Counted from the first letter of the stretch, positions 21,861 to 34,600 are shown. The stretch is DNA of 64,000 nucleotides from Symsagittifera roscoffensis (GCF_963678635.1 NC_087065.1:35925888-35989887); one strand, 5' to 3'. Numbers and translations are program-made. The notes: generated by a model from the sequence alone, not told the origin.

Positions 21861-24800
21861 GGATTTGTTACTCCAAAGACGTTGTTACTCAGCATGTTAG
21901 AATTAAGCCTTGAACTCTTTTTGGGTGTGTTTAGCTTTTAAATAATGGCACATAAAAGACCACATTCAGTGCAAATAACTAAATATTCACTTTAACCTTC
22001 TGTAGAATTTCTGCCGATTGAAAGAGAATTTTATCAAAAAAGCTCCTAGACCTGAAAATTTCATATAAGTTTTTCCTTGATCAGTATCTAAAGTAAGTTC
22101 TAAGCAAACAAGACAGCTCTTATCATGGCGAAGCCCTGAATGTTCTAACTTCTCTTCAATGTCTGAAGAATCGTCCGGATTGTTTTCTCGCACGCCTGAA
22201 GTGTGTTCTTATAGAAATTATTTTTGAATGTCGATGGCAGAAGTGGCGGTTGAATGATGGCATAACTGAAGGACTGGTTGTGAATATTGTGTGTCCGATG
22301 GAAATTCAGTAATTTTTTAAGTTTGAGATAACCCATCCCTTTGTTTTAGTCTCTAGGGTAAAGCTTAGGACTTTTTTGCTCTCTCATTAGTTGAAAAGGT
22401 TTGCGAGCAAGAAAGGAGAAGTTGAGGTTGCAGCCTCTGAAACCCCCTGACTTTCGCAGATTTTTTTTCTTTGTTCAGAAATTGCACGCCTTATGGGCAG
22501 CAACGTAACTTTTGAATTACAAAATGAAACCTGTTTGTGATAAAAATATCATAAATGACAGAACGCTTATACAATTTTCTTTTTCATGAAAAAATGTTTA
22601 TCATACAATTTCTGTAAGCGGGGAAATGGTTACATCGAATTATCAAAAAATTCAGATTTTTATTAAAAACTTTTCCCCCAAACTCTATGCTAAGTACAAT
22701 GTGATCTTCTTAACGTTTAGTAACGTATTATTTACAGCAAATTCTTTGCCTCATTTCAATTTGAAACGATTTATCAGTGGAGTGAATAGCCTTAAGTTAA
22801 TAGCACAAAATATCTCGCGCTTCAATTGTTTTAAGTTAGCCAAGCTGCCACCTATCAAACCCCCTTTTTGAAAAATGATCACAGATGATACTCTCTATTA
22901 TTTTGAGCTTAGGACGTCACTTTTTTTCGGATGCTAGAAATTTCTTAGAAAGTCTTTTTTTAAATTGCGCAAATATTTTCGAAAGTTCGAACAAAAAACT
23001 GAAGAAAGCGTTTATTCGAATTTTATAATTTTACAAAAAAAGGGCTCGTATCAAGGTTAACAGGGACTGTTTTTAAGTCCAGACGGTCGCGACCAAATTT
23101 TGGCATATCCACACTTTCGCGACCTTTGGCGACCTAATTTTCTTTTTGAATTTAGTCACTCTTTTAAAGTTTGTTCACCCCATAGGTAATTTCAAATACA
23201 AAGCATTACTAACAAATTGATTTCCGTTGAAAATATAAATTGTTTTTTAGATGAGAGAAAACCGTTTGTCCTCTGGTGTAATTGATCCGACCAGTGTTTT
23301 AGTTTTTGTTTTTTGTTTTTTCACTTATTATCAGGTACCAAAAAATAAAAATCAGAATGGCTCAAGAGATATATCAATTTTGAGTCCTGTCAGTCGTGAT
23401 TTGAATTAAATTGTTTGAAAAAAATTGCGTTTGAGATTAAATATAGTTTCAAGTGAGTAACCCGATCAACTAACGTTTGGTATATAGAATTCTTTCTCAA
23501 AAAGATTTTTAGGATCATAAAACTTGTTTTGTTATTAAAACAACTGGTTTACTGTAGTAAATTTAGCGTTTAATAACAATTTTTTTTGAAAAATTTGGAA
23601 CTGTTGTACAAAAAATAATTATATAGTTTCATTTTCTTTTTTGTGTTTTTTCGTTCGAATGAAAATTTTTCCAATTTTGCCGAAATCACTTACATTTTAC
23701 GCGTGTTTATAGCTCTCAAAAAACAACCACGCAAAAAAGTCGCAAGTAATTCAAGGAAACGAAAAAAACTCTTATTCCAGTTTTTTTGGTGATTATGCTC
23801 CTAACATTCTATGCTTCCTGCACAGCAAACAGTTATCCTTGATTTGATCTAGATACGCTGCAGAAAATTCTGCTAGCGCAGAATTACTTAAACCCAATAT
23901 CATCAAGTCGATTTAAAACCAGTAGTATTGAAGCAACCCGTCACGTATAATTATCAATTTTTTAAAAAAATTGTCTGTTTCAAAACTTACCCTGGGCTAT
24001 TTTAAAAGCATTTACTTATGGAAAGTTAACATTAAGTTGGGGGAAAAATTAAAAATACAATTTTATCTAAAAACATTTGATAATTTTGCTCCCCTAAAAT
24101 GTCAAAAAATTGTACAAAAAACGGATTTAAATTCGTTCACCATGAGACCAGCAAATCTGAAAAACAAGTGAAATGCAGTCTGCAGATTTAAAGTAGAAAC
24201 AATTGTAATGAATTTAAAATCTGAAGAGCACAACTCGAAAATAAAGTAATCGAAAAGGCGTTTTTAATGAAATGAATTTGAGTTGCAATTTGAGATCGAA
24301 GACGTCTTTTTTGATTACAAGTTTGCAACAAACTTTCCAAAATTTACCCATAATCATAGGCAAAAATAATCTGCAAGGACTTTCATTACTTTGTCAGTCC
24401 GAGTATTGAAAAAATTCTTTTCTTTAATTAACCCGAAAATCAAAATTTTGTTTTCAAAATTAACAAAATTTGGATAACAAGTTCTCCTTCACTGAGGACT
24501 ATATAATTCTCACAATTGCAAAAATTTCAGCTAAAGCTCAGTCGCCCTACCTAGCATTTATAAGCACCCTTTTGTTTTCAAAGGGCGTTATTTCAAAAAC
24601 AATTTTGCAAAGCAAAATAGTTTCGTCTTAACAAAGAAGGATCGCGAACAGATAAAAATAACTAGCGAGTACAATTGTGATCATTTGCTTAGAAAATAAC
24701 ATGAACCTACTATGATCAACCGCGTGTACTCCTATCTGAGAGCTTCACTCGGCTGTTTTCTAAACAGTATGACTTTCGCAAAAAGTGCAGCACAATTATT

Positions 24801-25320
24801 GCCTAGAAATAACAAAAAATAGAAAACACCGATGTTAACGGGTAAAAATTGTAGTTTTTCTTGGATTTAAAAGTTTTGATCCGTATAATTTTGACCTCAA
24901 AATAAATGTTATAAAGTGGTTAAGTAAGGTTTTTTTTAATGGTTAGAAACATAATTGAGCAATCTTACACAGCGCGTAAAAGATAATGGCGTGAGTATTT
25001 CAGACTGGAAAACAATTGAATGTGGTATTTCACAAGGTTTCAATCCTAGAACCAATTATGTTTACTTGCTACACAAATGATCTTCTTTTAAGATTTAAAT
25101 CTGCTCCGAAAACTTTGTTCGCAGACAAAAACTAACAGCACTATTTTACAAATTTATACAATTTAAGCCGTGTGAATTCATTTGGGTTCTTAGACTGATT
25201 TCAAGTTTTCAATTATAAGTTATCTTATTGAATTCATCAAATTGCAGCAACAGAAAACTATGTAACCAACAGGCCATCAATTAAAACACCATTGTATTAT
25301 TGTTGTTATTGTTCTTAAAA
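21861..25320. other. Intergenic spacer without a recognised gene
   Basis: AT-rich sequence with only short open frames. One family R end (ACAGCTCTTATCATGGCGAAGCCCTGAATG) is visible near 22110, and a partial one (GGCTCGTATCAAGG) near 23043. No exon with a matching splice pair was seen. Confidence 0.5.
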
Positions 25321-25329
25321 ATGAGTTTC

Positions 25330-26975
25330 CGATTTAGAGATATTGCAGTTTTACTGTTTTGAACTTTTTTTTTCATTATATGCATTGAAGTAAATTTTTT
25401 TTAAAAAACCGCAAAATTACTGTGATTTTATATTTGGCACATACCTGTGGACTTTAGGTTGCTCCATTCTTTGAAACAAAATTTACTTTTTTTTAATCTA
25501 CCGGAAGAAGCAAACACTTTTTTCTTAATGTATATTTTTATTCGTTTCGAATTTACCTTACAAATACAACCTGTAGGGACAGACGTTTAGTGGGTCCTAA
25601 GATCACATAATTTTCCCTCACCAATCACAGATTTCAATGCTTTGGTTGCATGTTTAATTTATGATTCAAAAACTTAACCATTCTTTCTTTTCGAAATTTT
25701 CTTGCAAAATTTAACATAGAAGACTTATTTTGTACGTTTAAATAAAAACACTATGACCTTGTTTTAAAAATGGATAGAAAAAACTATTAAAACTGGTTGT
25801 TTTGAACCGTGGATTTAGTGGAAAAGTGGCGAGCCGTTGCAAAAGTGAACTAAAGTCTGCAGTTTCTCGGCAGACTATTTCTTTTCATCAAAAACATCTC
25901 GCGAAAAATCGCATTTTTTGTATTTGTTTATTTTGCAGTTGAAGTTTTTATTAAAAATTTTAACATATCTGCCGATTAAGAACACCAATTGTTTGACTTG
26001 TTGTAGAAAAAATTTGAAATTGTATAAAAAAAACTTGTAGAATTTTAAACAATTACAACCATAGATTAAATTAAATATGAACATTCCATATTAACTTTGG
26101 ACATTCTACAAAAACCGCAAGGTCTGCGGAAACAAAACTACCTTTCAAAAGTTTTGTGTTTTCGAGATATCGCAGTTACATAAAGTTTTCGTCGAAACTT
26201 TTTTTTCGGAAAACTCAAAAAATTGAAAAACTAGACCATGTCATCTAAAAAAAAACGCCTCGCAAGAACGATTGGCACATCATCTTAGACTCCAGTTTGC
26301 CCTACGTTTTTTAGAATTAGAAGTTACAATTGTTTTAAAAAGATTTTCTTATATCTTTCAAAAACATTTGATTTCTTGTAAAAAATAAACTGTAAAAAAA
26401 AGAGGTGCATATTTTTCAAACATTGCAATTATAGATTAATTTAACTATGGACGTTCCCCCAAAAAACTGCAATTTTTGTGGAAAAAAAATTATCTCTCAA
26501 AAGTTTTGTGTTATCGGATATCGCAGTTTTCTATAATTTTGTTGAAACTTTGTCATTGAAGAACACAAAAACTGTTCAAAATTTGACAGAAAATCCGATC
26601 ATATCATCTCAAGCATAATATTGGGCACATAAATCTAGACTCCAGTTCGCCCAAACTTTTCTTTCTTTTGAATGTTTCAATTGAAATTTACTCCATACGA
26701 TATGCTTTGTCTGCTTGATTGAAAACAATCTGACCCAATCACAAAACTTTGAGCTTTTCACTATTGTTAAATAGTTGTTTTGAATCGTGGATTTAGTAGG
26801 ACGGCAGCGAACCGTTGTAGAATGAGGCTCAAGTCTGCAAACTTGCCGCATACTGTATTTTGTCGTCAAAATTGTCTCGCAAAAACCCATAATTATCTCA
26901 TTATAAGTCAGCTTTCAAAGATATTTACTTTATTAATTTTACCTAATGAATTTGCATTCACTAACTCTAAGACAA
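25330..26975. repeat. Diverged tandem repeats, about 350 bp
   Basis: The pattern AGTTTTGTGTTTTCGAGATATCGCAGTT at about 26150 recurs diverged at about 26500 and more weakly near 25340. GACTCCAGTTTGCCC (26289) recurs as GACTCCAGTTCGCCC (26638). GTTTTGAACCGTGGATTTAG (25798) recurs at 26775. The spacing of neighbouring matches is about 345-350 bp. There is no coding evidence. Confidence 0.55.
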
Positions 26976-27811
26976 CCCGCACCGAAGTTTCATGGGTAAT
27001 AATCGATTATAATGGATTTTTGTTGACTAAAATGTTGTCTATATAATTGATTATCATGTCAAATTTAGACCACGTAATCGATTTTTAATCGATTATGATC
27101 GATTATTTTGAAAAAATTTAAATCCATTATATTTCATTATAATCGATTATAATCCATTTTTGTTTTCAATATAATGGATTATTTTTTGTACAAAAAATCC
27201 ATGAAAATTGATTAAATTTTATAAATAATGACACAAGTTTTTGCAACTTTCTGCAAAACTCGAACAAACACGTTCATCCAGGGGCGGCCAATATGTAGTA
27301 ATTTTCCAAAAAGTGCCCAAAATCAGCATTTTTGATCAGTTCCTCACGTCAACCCCCCTCCCCACAAACGTACCCCCCTCTCTCTAGTTAGGGGACATCT
27401 AACTGCAGTACGGGTAAGCGTGGGGGGTGGGGAGTTGGTGTCGTATCTATAGGTAATTTTTTGTAATTTTTCATAAACTCGATTGAAAATAGAAAAAATG
27501 AAAATATGCGAAAAAACAAAATTACTAACTTAAGTTTAACAAAATTATGAAAAAATGAGAACAACACACAAAAAGATTTGAAGAAATAGGTTATAATCCA
27601 TTTTAATCGATTAAAATGGATTATTTTTCTTTTTGATAAAACGTTTTGAAAATAATCGATTATAATCGATTATATTGGGATTTTATTGCTTTAAAAATAT
27701 TATCATTATAATCCATTTTCAATCGATTATAATCGATTATTTTTGTTATTTTATAAAGACTGACAATGAAAATCTAATATAATCGATTATCCATGAAACT
27801 TCAGTGCGGGA
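26976..27811. mobile_element. Non-autonomous element built of TAATCGATTA motifs, family E (copy 1)
   Basis: The ends are inverted repeats of about 30 bp: CCCGCACCGAAGTTTCATGG at the left and the reverse complement of CCATGAAACTTCAGTGCGGG at the right. Between them are more than a dozen variants of the palindrome TAATCGATTATAATCCATT and a G/C-rich island (27280-27430). No ORF. A related element occurs twice, at 39666 and 42798. Confidence 0.75.
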
Positions 27812-28422
27812 ATTCTTCGACATACCTGCTGATTGAGAAAACTTAACCTTTTGTTAATTTGTAAAAAGTCTTTTTAATATCATCACCAACTAGAGATGAA
27901 TGGCAAGCACCAGTGCTACTTGGAACATTCATGATTGTTGCGACCACTGCAAGTAGGCGGAAGGTTTTTTTCTCGGGATCGTTTTAATTTTTTCCTACGC
28001 AAACTTAGATAGCTCATACAATCAACAAAGTCAAAGATGTGAAATATCAAACGACAGCTCTTTCAATCGTCTAAATTCTAATCACTTGTCCAAGTGTTTA
28101 TAAAAAAACGGTAGGAAGTTTTTGTTTTCTAGTCGAATTTGAAAAGTCGTTATAAGGTGAAGCTTTTATTTGAGCCAGTATAAACTTTATTTAGAAAGGT
28201 TACCCCGAGGCTTACTAGATGAAAACATGAAAAAATTTCGAAAAAATATCAATTCGAAAAAATCTACAAAAAATTGAATAGAATTTACAAAATATTTTGA
28301 TTTTTTGTTATATGAAAATGTTCCATATTCGTTCGTTTCTTGCACACTGATTGGCTACTCTTTTTTATTAATTAAATTAGCAAAAAAGTTAAGACAAGAC
28401 AAAGACAGATTAATGCATGCAT

Positions 28423-28446
28423 CACATGCAATTTGAATTGCATGTG
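28423..28446. repeat. Perfect 11-bp inverted repeat
   Basis: CACATGCAATT and AATTGCATGTG flank a TG dinucleotide. It lies in spacer DNA with no gene nearby. Confidence 0.8.
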
Positions 28447-28578
28447 AATTTGAATTTTATTTTTTTATTTTGGTGAAGCATTATTGCAGAAACGATGATA
28501 CGAAGTTCAATATGAAGAATAAATACGTGGAAAAATTGGTAGTAAAACTCAATCATTTTCTAATTTTTTTGAAGAGAA

Positions 28579-28610
28579 CTGCAGACTGCTTTTAGAAAAG
28601 CAGTCTGCAG
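28579..28610. repeat. Perfect 15-bp inverted repeat
   Basis: CTGCAGACTGCTTTT (28579-28593) and its exact reverse complement (28596-28610) are separated by AG. Similar GTCTGCAG motifs occur near 24180 and 25855. It could be the remnant ends of a small inverted element. The stretch 27830-29640 otherwise holds no recognisable gene. Confidence 0.85.
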
Positions 28611-29639
28611 AATGAATACACAACGATCATTGAAAAAACCTCGTACAACCAAACCCGATTGTTTTTGAGAATTATTATTTAGTCATAGATCATTTGCAAT
28701 ACCCAACAAAACTTAAAGGTATAACATTGAAGCTAACAAAGTCACTAGAAAACAAATTAGCTGGACCTTGAAGACGTAGTGTAAAGAAAATCAACTCAAA
28801 CTCTTCGTTTGATCTTAAACTGAAAAACAAATTACTAAAAAACTCAATGTTCTCTGTTTGATCTTCATTTTCTGGATAATTAAACTCAATCTACTACCAG
28901 CATACACAAGTTTCAAGTGCTAGAAACAAAGAGAAAATTTTTTTTTTAAATTTTCTCCCAAGCAATGCTCAACAACCATTAAATTGCAAACTTGTTCTTC
29001 AAAAAATCAGTTCAATTTGGAGCCAATTTCAAAACTTAATTGCAAACATTACAAGAGCAACTGAACTTAATAAAAGATGAAAAATATGTTGAGTAATTGT
29101 TTTTTGTCCGTATTTAGTAAATCTCTGTCAATTGCAACCTACAGAAATACATTTTGTTTCAGCTTGACTTAAGATTGTTTCATCGTTTTTTAATTTATTA
29201 TTAGACATAATCTCCCATAGATAGTTTGCAAAAAAAAATTGAAAATTACTGCCGTAAAAACAAAGGTAAGAACCAAATTCAAGTCCAAAACAAAATTTAC
29301 AACAAAAAAGATGCGGGATGATCAAACTAGGCTGCCAACAAGTTTCTTAGTCCTAAATTTCGTAATTCATGCGTGCAGCTTCAGTTTTCTGAGTGATTGC
29401 TTTTTTTTCATACATTCGAAGAAAGTAAGGAATATATATGCTAGGGGTGATTTTTTTATTCAGACCACAGTTTTTTTTCTCGAAAATTTTCCCTTTGGTG
29501 GATCGATCCATGGATCTTCTTGGTTCAAGAAGGAGCGCTCTCACGACTAGACTTTGCTGACGTAGAATTAGCTGCGAAACTCTAACTTATAAATTAACGT
29601 GACTAAAGCGCTGTGAAACTTTGATGCTGAAAGTTTAAG

Positions 29640-29870
29640 GTGCATTATTTACGCCTGGCGAATTATCCCGCATCACAAAATTGGTCGAATTTCAATTGAG
29701 GCAGGCTTATTGATTTTATCATCAATTCCATACACGATTCCTAATATTTAGCTTAAAATTCATAGTTTGTCAATATTTCATTAACCAAAAACTAGTTGAG
29801 GCCATTTTTTATGGACAGTTGAAATTTTCAGGGCTTTTCCTTGATACGAGCATAAAACTGCGATAAACAT
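29640..29870. repeat. Family R element, inverted
   Basis: GCGAATTATCCCGCATCACAAAATT, then GAGGCAGGCTTATTG and finally CAGGGCTTTTCCTTGATACGAGC, in the same order as at 14880-15140 and 37255-37490. Non-coding. Confidence 0.55.
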
Positions 29871-29944
29871 AAAGCCTCATCCAAATTTTCATATACAAAA
29901 ATGTCACGACTGAGATAAAGAACTTCATTATCAGAGAGAGTTTT

Positions 29945-31822
29945 CTCAATTTCCTATCATTCTCCGTATTTATATTTTTTCGGGTTTAATTTGCTCATAC
30001 TATTCAAAATAGTCAAATCGGCAATATTAAAATATTTGAAAAACAAGAATATGTTAAGATACTATAGTAATTTCTCAGTATTCAAAAATCACAATAAAAA
30101 AGTATCAAAATATGAAACGAAAACTTTACGAACTATTTACAAAATTCGATTAAAGTTACCTTCGACTTAAAAGCTTGTACAAGACAAAAAACAGTTAAAG
30201 CTGGAGCAAGCTGCGTTTTTTGAAGCAAATCTTTCCATTCATTTGGATTGCTTTCCGAAATGTATACATGTAGATTTGCAAAAACCTGATTGATGCTTGC
30301 CCCATAATCCCCGGGTTTTCGTTCGAAAGCTTACTTACGCTATAATTAGCAAGGTTCTTTTATGCATTTTAATTTTTTTGAGCCAATCGGTAGAGCTAGT
30401 TTTTTCAAATTCCTATTATTCTCCGTATTTGTATTTTTTCGGATTTAGTTTGATCATACCATTCAAGGGAGTCAAATCACCTATACGAAAATGTTTAAAA
30501 AACAAGAATATGTCAATATATTATAGAACTTTTTCAGTGTTCAAACTTCAAACCAAAAAAAAAAGAAAAAAAACAGGGTGGAAATATGAAACAAAAAATC
30601 TACGAAAGACTTACGAGTTTCGATTACAGTTATCTTCAAATTCAAAGCTTGTACAGGACAACAAACAGTTAAGGCTGGAGCAAGCTGCACTTTTTGAAGC
30701 AAATCTTTTCATTCATTTGGATTGCTTTCCGAAATGTATGCATGTAGATTTGCAAAAACCTGATTGATGCTTGCCCCATAATCCCCGGGTTTTCGTTCGA
30801 AAGCTTACTTACGCTATAATTAGCAAGGTTCTTTTATGCATTTTAATTTTTTTGAGCCAATCGGTAGAGCTAGTTTTTTCAAATTCCTATTATTCTCCGT
30901 ATTTGTATTTTTTCGGATTTAGTTTGATCATACCATTCAAGGGAGTCAAATCGCCTATACGAAAATGTTTAAAAAACAAGAATATGTCAATATATTATAG
31001 AACTTTTTCAGTGTTCAAACTTCAAACCAAAAAAAAAGAAAAAAAACAGGGTGGAAATATGAAACAAAAAATCTACGAAAGACTTACGAGTTTCGATTAC
31101 AGTTATCTTCGAATTCAAAGCTTGTACAGGACAAAAAACAGTTAAAGCTGGAGCAAGCTGCGTTTTTTGAAGCAAATCTTTTCTATTCATTTGGATTGCT
31201 TTCCGAAATGTATACATGTAGATTTGCAAAAACCTGATTGATGCTTGCCCCATAATCCCCGGGTTTTCGTTCGAAAGCTTACTTACGCTATAATTAGCAA
31301 GGTTCTTTTATGCATTTTAATTTTTTTGAGCCAATCGGTAGAGCTAGTTTTTTCAAATTCCTATTATTCTCCGTATTTGTATTTTTTCGGATTTAGTTTG
31401 ATCATACCATTCAAGGGAGTCAAATCGCCTATACGAAAATGTTTAAAAAACAAGAATATGTCAATATATTATAGAACTTTTTCAGTGTTCAAACTTCAAA
31501 CCAAAAAAAAAAGAAAAAAAACAGGGTGGAAATATGAAACAAAAAATCTACGAAAGACTTACGAGTTTCGATTACAGTTATCTTCGAATTCAAAGCTTGT
31601 ACAGGACAACAAACAGTTAAGGCTGGAGCAAGCTGCACTTTTTGAAGCAAATCTTTTCATTCATTTGGATTGCTTTCCGAAATGTATGCATGTAGATTTG
31701 CAAAAAACTGATTGATGCTCTCCCAGTAATCCCGGGTTTTCAAAGGAAACCCCACTGACGCTATAATTTGCTAGGTTCATCTTTATGACTGTTGATTTTC
31801 TGAGCCATTCAGAAAAACCGTC
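29945..31822. repeat. 474-bp satellite, three near-identical units plus diverged ends
   Basis: Full units run from about 30297, 30771 and 31245. A diverged partial unit precedes (29945-30296) and a decayed one follows (31719-31822). The period is exactly 158 codons, so each unit can be read as a 156-codon frame, but it begins with TTG rather than ATG. The middle unit is shifted by one base in an A-run (about 31030), which argues against protein coding. Each unit contains CCCGGGTTTTCGTTCGAAAG. Confidence 0.95.
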
Positions 31823-32464
31823 TAATCCATTAAATACTTTGTAGCCCGTTGACTATTTCTCTGACCTGCAAAAAAAAGCTCCGATGTTCGTTCTCCTACA
31901 CAAATTTTGCGGTGTGGACAGGGTTTTATGGTCGAGGACAGAGTTAATGGAAATTAATCTCGATATAGATCAAAAAGTGATCGCAATGCCAAGAGATTGA
32001 AATTGATGACTGTCTAGACTTCTCTTGATTTTGGTCGATGACATTCTGGACTTCTCTATCCTCGACTGTTTTTTAACTCAAACAAAAATCTAGTTTTCTC
32101 TGCGTTAGCATTTTTTTTTACAAATGAGTAAAAACAATTTTTGCTCAATATGCTGGCTTTCACTTCAACTTGCCGTATCATACAAATGACAAGTTGATAT
32201 CCCCGTTTATTTCACCCAGACCAATTTTGTGATTTCACCCATCAGGATCAAAATTGGGTTTCTTCAGACCGCTGCGGCTGAAACTCAATCTTTAAAAACT
32301 TTGCAGACCAGAACATGCGGCAACTGGTGGGAAATACCCAATTTTGATCACGATAACCTGAATTATCGAAATTCGGTACTAATTCTGTATTGTAAAACAA
32401 GCGAAAACCTGAATGTTCCGACTGCCTTTTAAGGTCCATGGAGCAGTAATAACATGAAAAAATT

Positions 32465-33030
32465 AAATGTAAAAAGACTGCTCGTATCAGGTCAAAGGTC
32501 TATGGAGCAGAAATAAGATCAAAAAATAAATGTAACAGAAAAAATGACAACTTTTTTAATTTGAGATTTTTGTGAAAATCATCCGTCCACACGCCATATA
32601 AAATAAAAAGTAACAAATCTCCAAGTAAAAAATCTCCTAGTAACAAATCTTCTAGTAATCTCCTAGTTGTTACGCTCCTAATAACAAATCAATTATGGCA
32701 GATATGCTTCCTTGAGCCAATTTGGAACGATTTCTAAGACGGATTAAATTTCCGCTTTACGCATTAAGAGCGCGAAATATCGCGCGGTAATTTTCCCAAA
32801 TTGGCCAAAATGGCAATCTTTGAACCCCCATTACTTTGCAAAAAAAATCACAGGTGAAATATCTTTTCAAATTTAAGCTCAAGCCAACAATACCTTCTGA
32901 ATTATTTAAAAAATTCAGTCAAAACGTCTAGTTAAAAAGTCGAAGTTTGTCTGAAGAAAAAAAACGCACCCCGAGCATAAATATTCCGTTACTTTTTTAA
33001 CGAAATTCAGCACAACTAGGACTTGTAAGC
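32465..33030. repeat. Family R element, near full length
   Basis: Begins AAAGACTGCTCGTATCAGGTC (about 32472), has GCGCGAAATATCGCGCG in the middle (about 32770) and ends with CACCCCGAGCATAAATATTCCGTTAC (about 32970-32995) and AACGAAATTCAGCACAAC. It is one of the most complete copies (about 550 bp). No ORF. It lies just downstream of the ENTREP-like gene. Confidence 0.65.
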
Positions 33031-33187
33031 GCCTGGGTTTTGATCTTTTATCATGCGTGAAAAATTCAGTGAAGCAAAAATTTTCAAAATCGATTTCTTA
33101 ATTTATTTATTACGTCAAATTAATTACTTTTAATTAAAATTAAAAATAAAATGGTTATTGATATTGTTTCAAATGTGCACTGTGTGC

Positions 33188-34600
33188 TCAAACAAAACTT
33201 TCTTTCACGTCCCCGTTGTGTGAAATTCCCTGTCGGTTAAGCGGATGTTGGTATCTGTTCACAAATTCATAGTTTAAACTAGCGTAGTCGTTTCCGTTTC
33301 CATGGTGGCTAACTGAGCCCGATAATCGTCCATTAGGAATCGTATTCGGACTTGTCGGAAAAAATATGTTTTCTGATTCGAGTCGCGAGGACCTCGCCTG
33401 AAGCACTGGTGACGGCGTTGACGTCCCAATTTCCTGCTGATAATGAAGTGCCAAATCTGTCATTAAACTGTGACTTTGCTGAATGATATTCAATAGCGAC
33501 ATGTAAATATTAGTCGTACTGTGAGCTTGCACTCGGCTTTCGGATCCGACAGAAGCGTTGCGACTCCGGTGTTGCCGGATATACTCCGACTCACGATTGG
33601 CGACGAGAGAGACACTATGCTCGTAGTCTCGTGCAGACTCGTGTCGCGTCGGAATATTCCTTCGACCTCGTACCTGCTCATAATCACTTCCACTGAAGCG
33701 TCTTCCGGAAAACCCAGAAGCGCTTAGAGTAGCGCCAAGCAGCGAAGTTGTATCTTTATGTACAAGTTTTTCTTGTCGCTTGTTATCTCCATTGTACTCA
33801 ATGTTTGACATAACATTCCCTGCTTTCTTTTGCACCGCTTTTGATAACACTCTGTCTTGCGCTCTGACCGGGGATCGAACCGTGGCCTCTAGAGTTTCAG
33901 AAGAACGCAACTTCGACTCCAAAATAGGCGAATCCCCTTCGCTGCTTGAGTTTTCAGTCGAGTACAGCTCAATCGAGGAGTTTTGAGCCCACTCATTGGA
34001 AGCAGAGGCTGATTCGTCTTCGAAGCTTTCGTCTTTGCTTACAATCGGCTTAATCGGATTCTTTTCTTCAGGCTGGTCAAGGGGAATTGTTAAAAATGAC
34101 GGATAATCGTACCTGGAGGGCGGCAATTTTTCCTCCAAAAATTCAATCGATGATTTTTGAAATCTAATTTTTTCTACATTTTGTCTGAAAACTTCATCCG
34201 ATTGAAACTTTCGCTTTGCTGTGCCTCTATCTTTGCGGGGTTCAACTGTAGGCGTGTTTGTTGTCGAGCTTTCAGATGATGACCATGACTGTTTCTTCAC
34301 GGATATTATGCTTATCGGGGATTCGACATCCAGCCCCATCTGCTCTCTTTCGGCGAAAGAATATTCGGAATAGTGAACGTCCGCTTCTGTGACCGGCGCC
34401 TGAGTAATTGTGATCATGGGCTCATCCAGCCGAATGAGTTTGTGATCTTCGTCTGGTTCGCTGTCGTCACATTCGCTACTGCTATTCTCGCTGCTGCTGC
34501 TAGCAGCCATGGGAGGTAACTCCACCATGTAGTCACAATTCTTCCTGGAGGGAATTTCGTCTTTCAGGAATACTTCTGCTGACTCAGACTCTTGCATGCT
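33188..34600 (-). CDS. Large terminal exon, Ser-rich acidic cytoplasmic tail
   Basis: A 470-codon open frame, by far the longest in the window, with normal coding composition. It starts after TCCATTTAAG in phase 0, which fits the donor at 39100, so it is read as the tail of the ENTREP-like protein. It could instead be a separate single-exon gene starting at ATG 34597. It contains acidic Ser clusters (SSSSENSSSECDDSEPDEDH), a KRKF basic patch, LPPSRYDYP, and ends in ESFV, which fits a class I PDZ-binding end. No folded domain was recognised. Confidence 0.75.
   Translation of the reverse strand, partial: SMQESESAEVFLKDEIPSRKNCDYMVELPPMAASSSSENSSSECDDSEPDEDHKLIRLDEPMITITQAPVTEADVHYSEYSFAEREQMGLDVESPISIISVKKQSWSSSESSTTNTPTVEPRKDRGTAKRKFQSDEVFRQNVEKIRFQKSSIEFLEEKLPPSRYDYPSFLTIPLDQPEEKNPIKPIVSKDESFEDESASASNEWAQNSSIELYSTENSSSEGDSPILESKLRSSETLEATVRSPVRAQDRVLSKAVQKKAGNVMSNIEYNGDNKRQEKLVHKDTTSLLGATLSASGFSGRRFSGSDYEQVRGRRNIPTRHESARDYEHSVSLVANRESEYIRQHRSRNASVGSESRVQAHSTTNIYMSLLNIIQQSHSLMTDLALHYQQEIGTSTPSPVLQARSSRLESENIFFPTSPNTIPNGRLSGSVSHHGNGNDYASLNYEFVNRYQHPLNRQGISHNGDVKESFV

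Noticed and set aside
30297-31715. Three 124-156 codon frames repeated in tandem
   Set aside because: They begin with TTG, are carried by a satellite, and one unit is shifted by an A-run change; there is no codon-level conservation.
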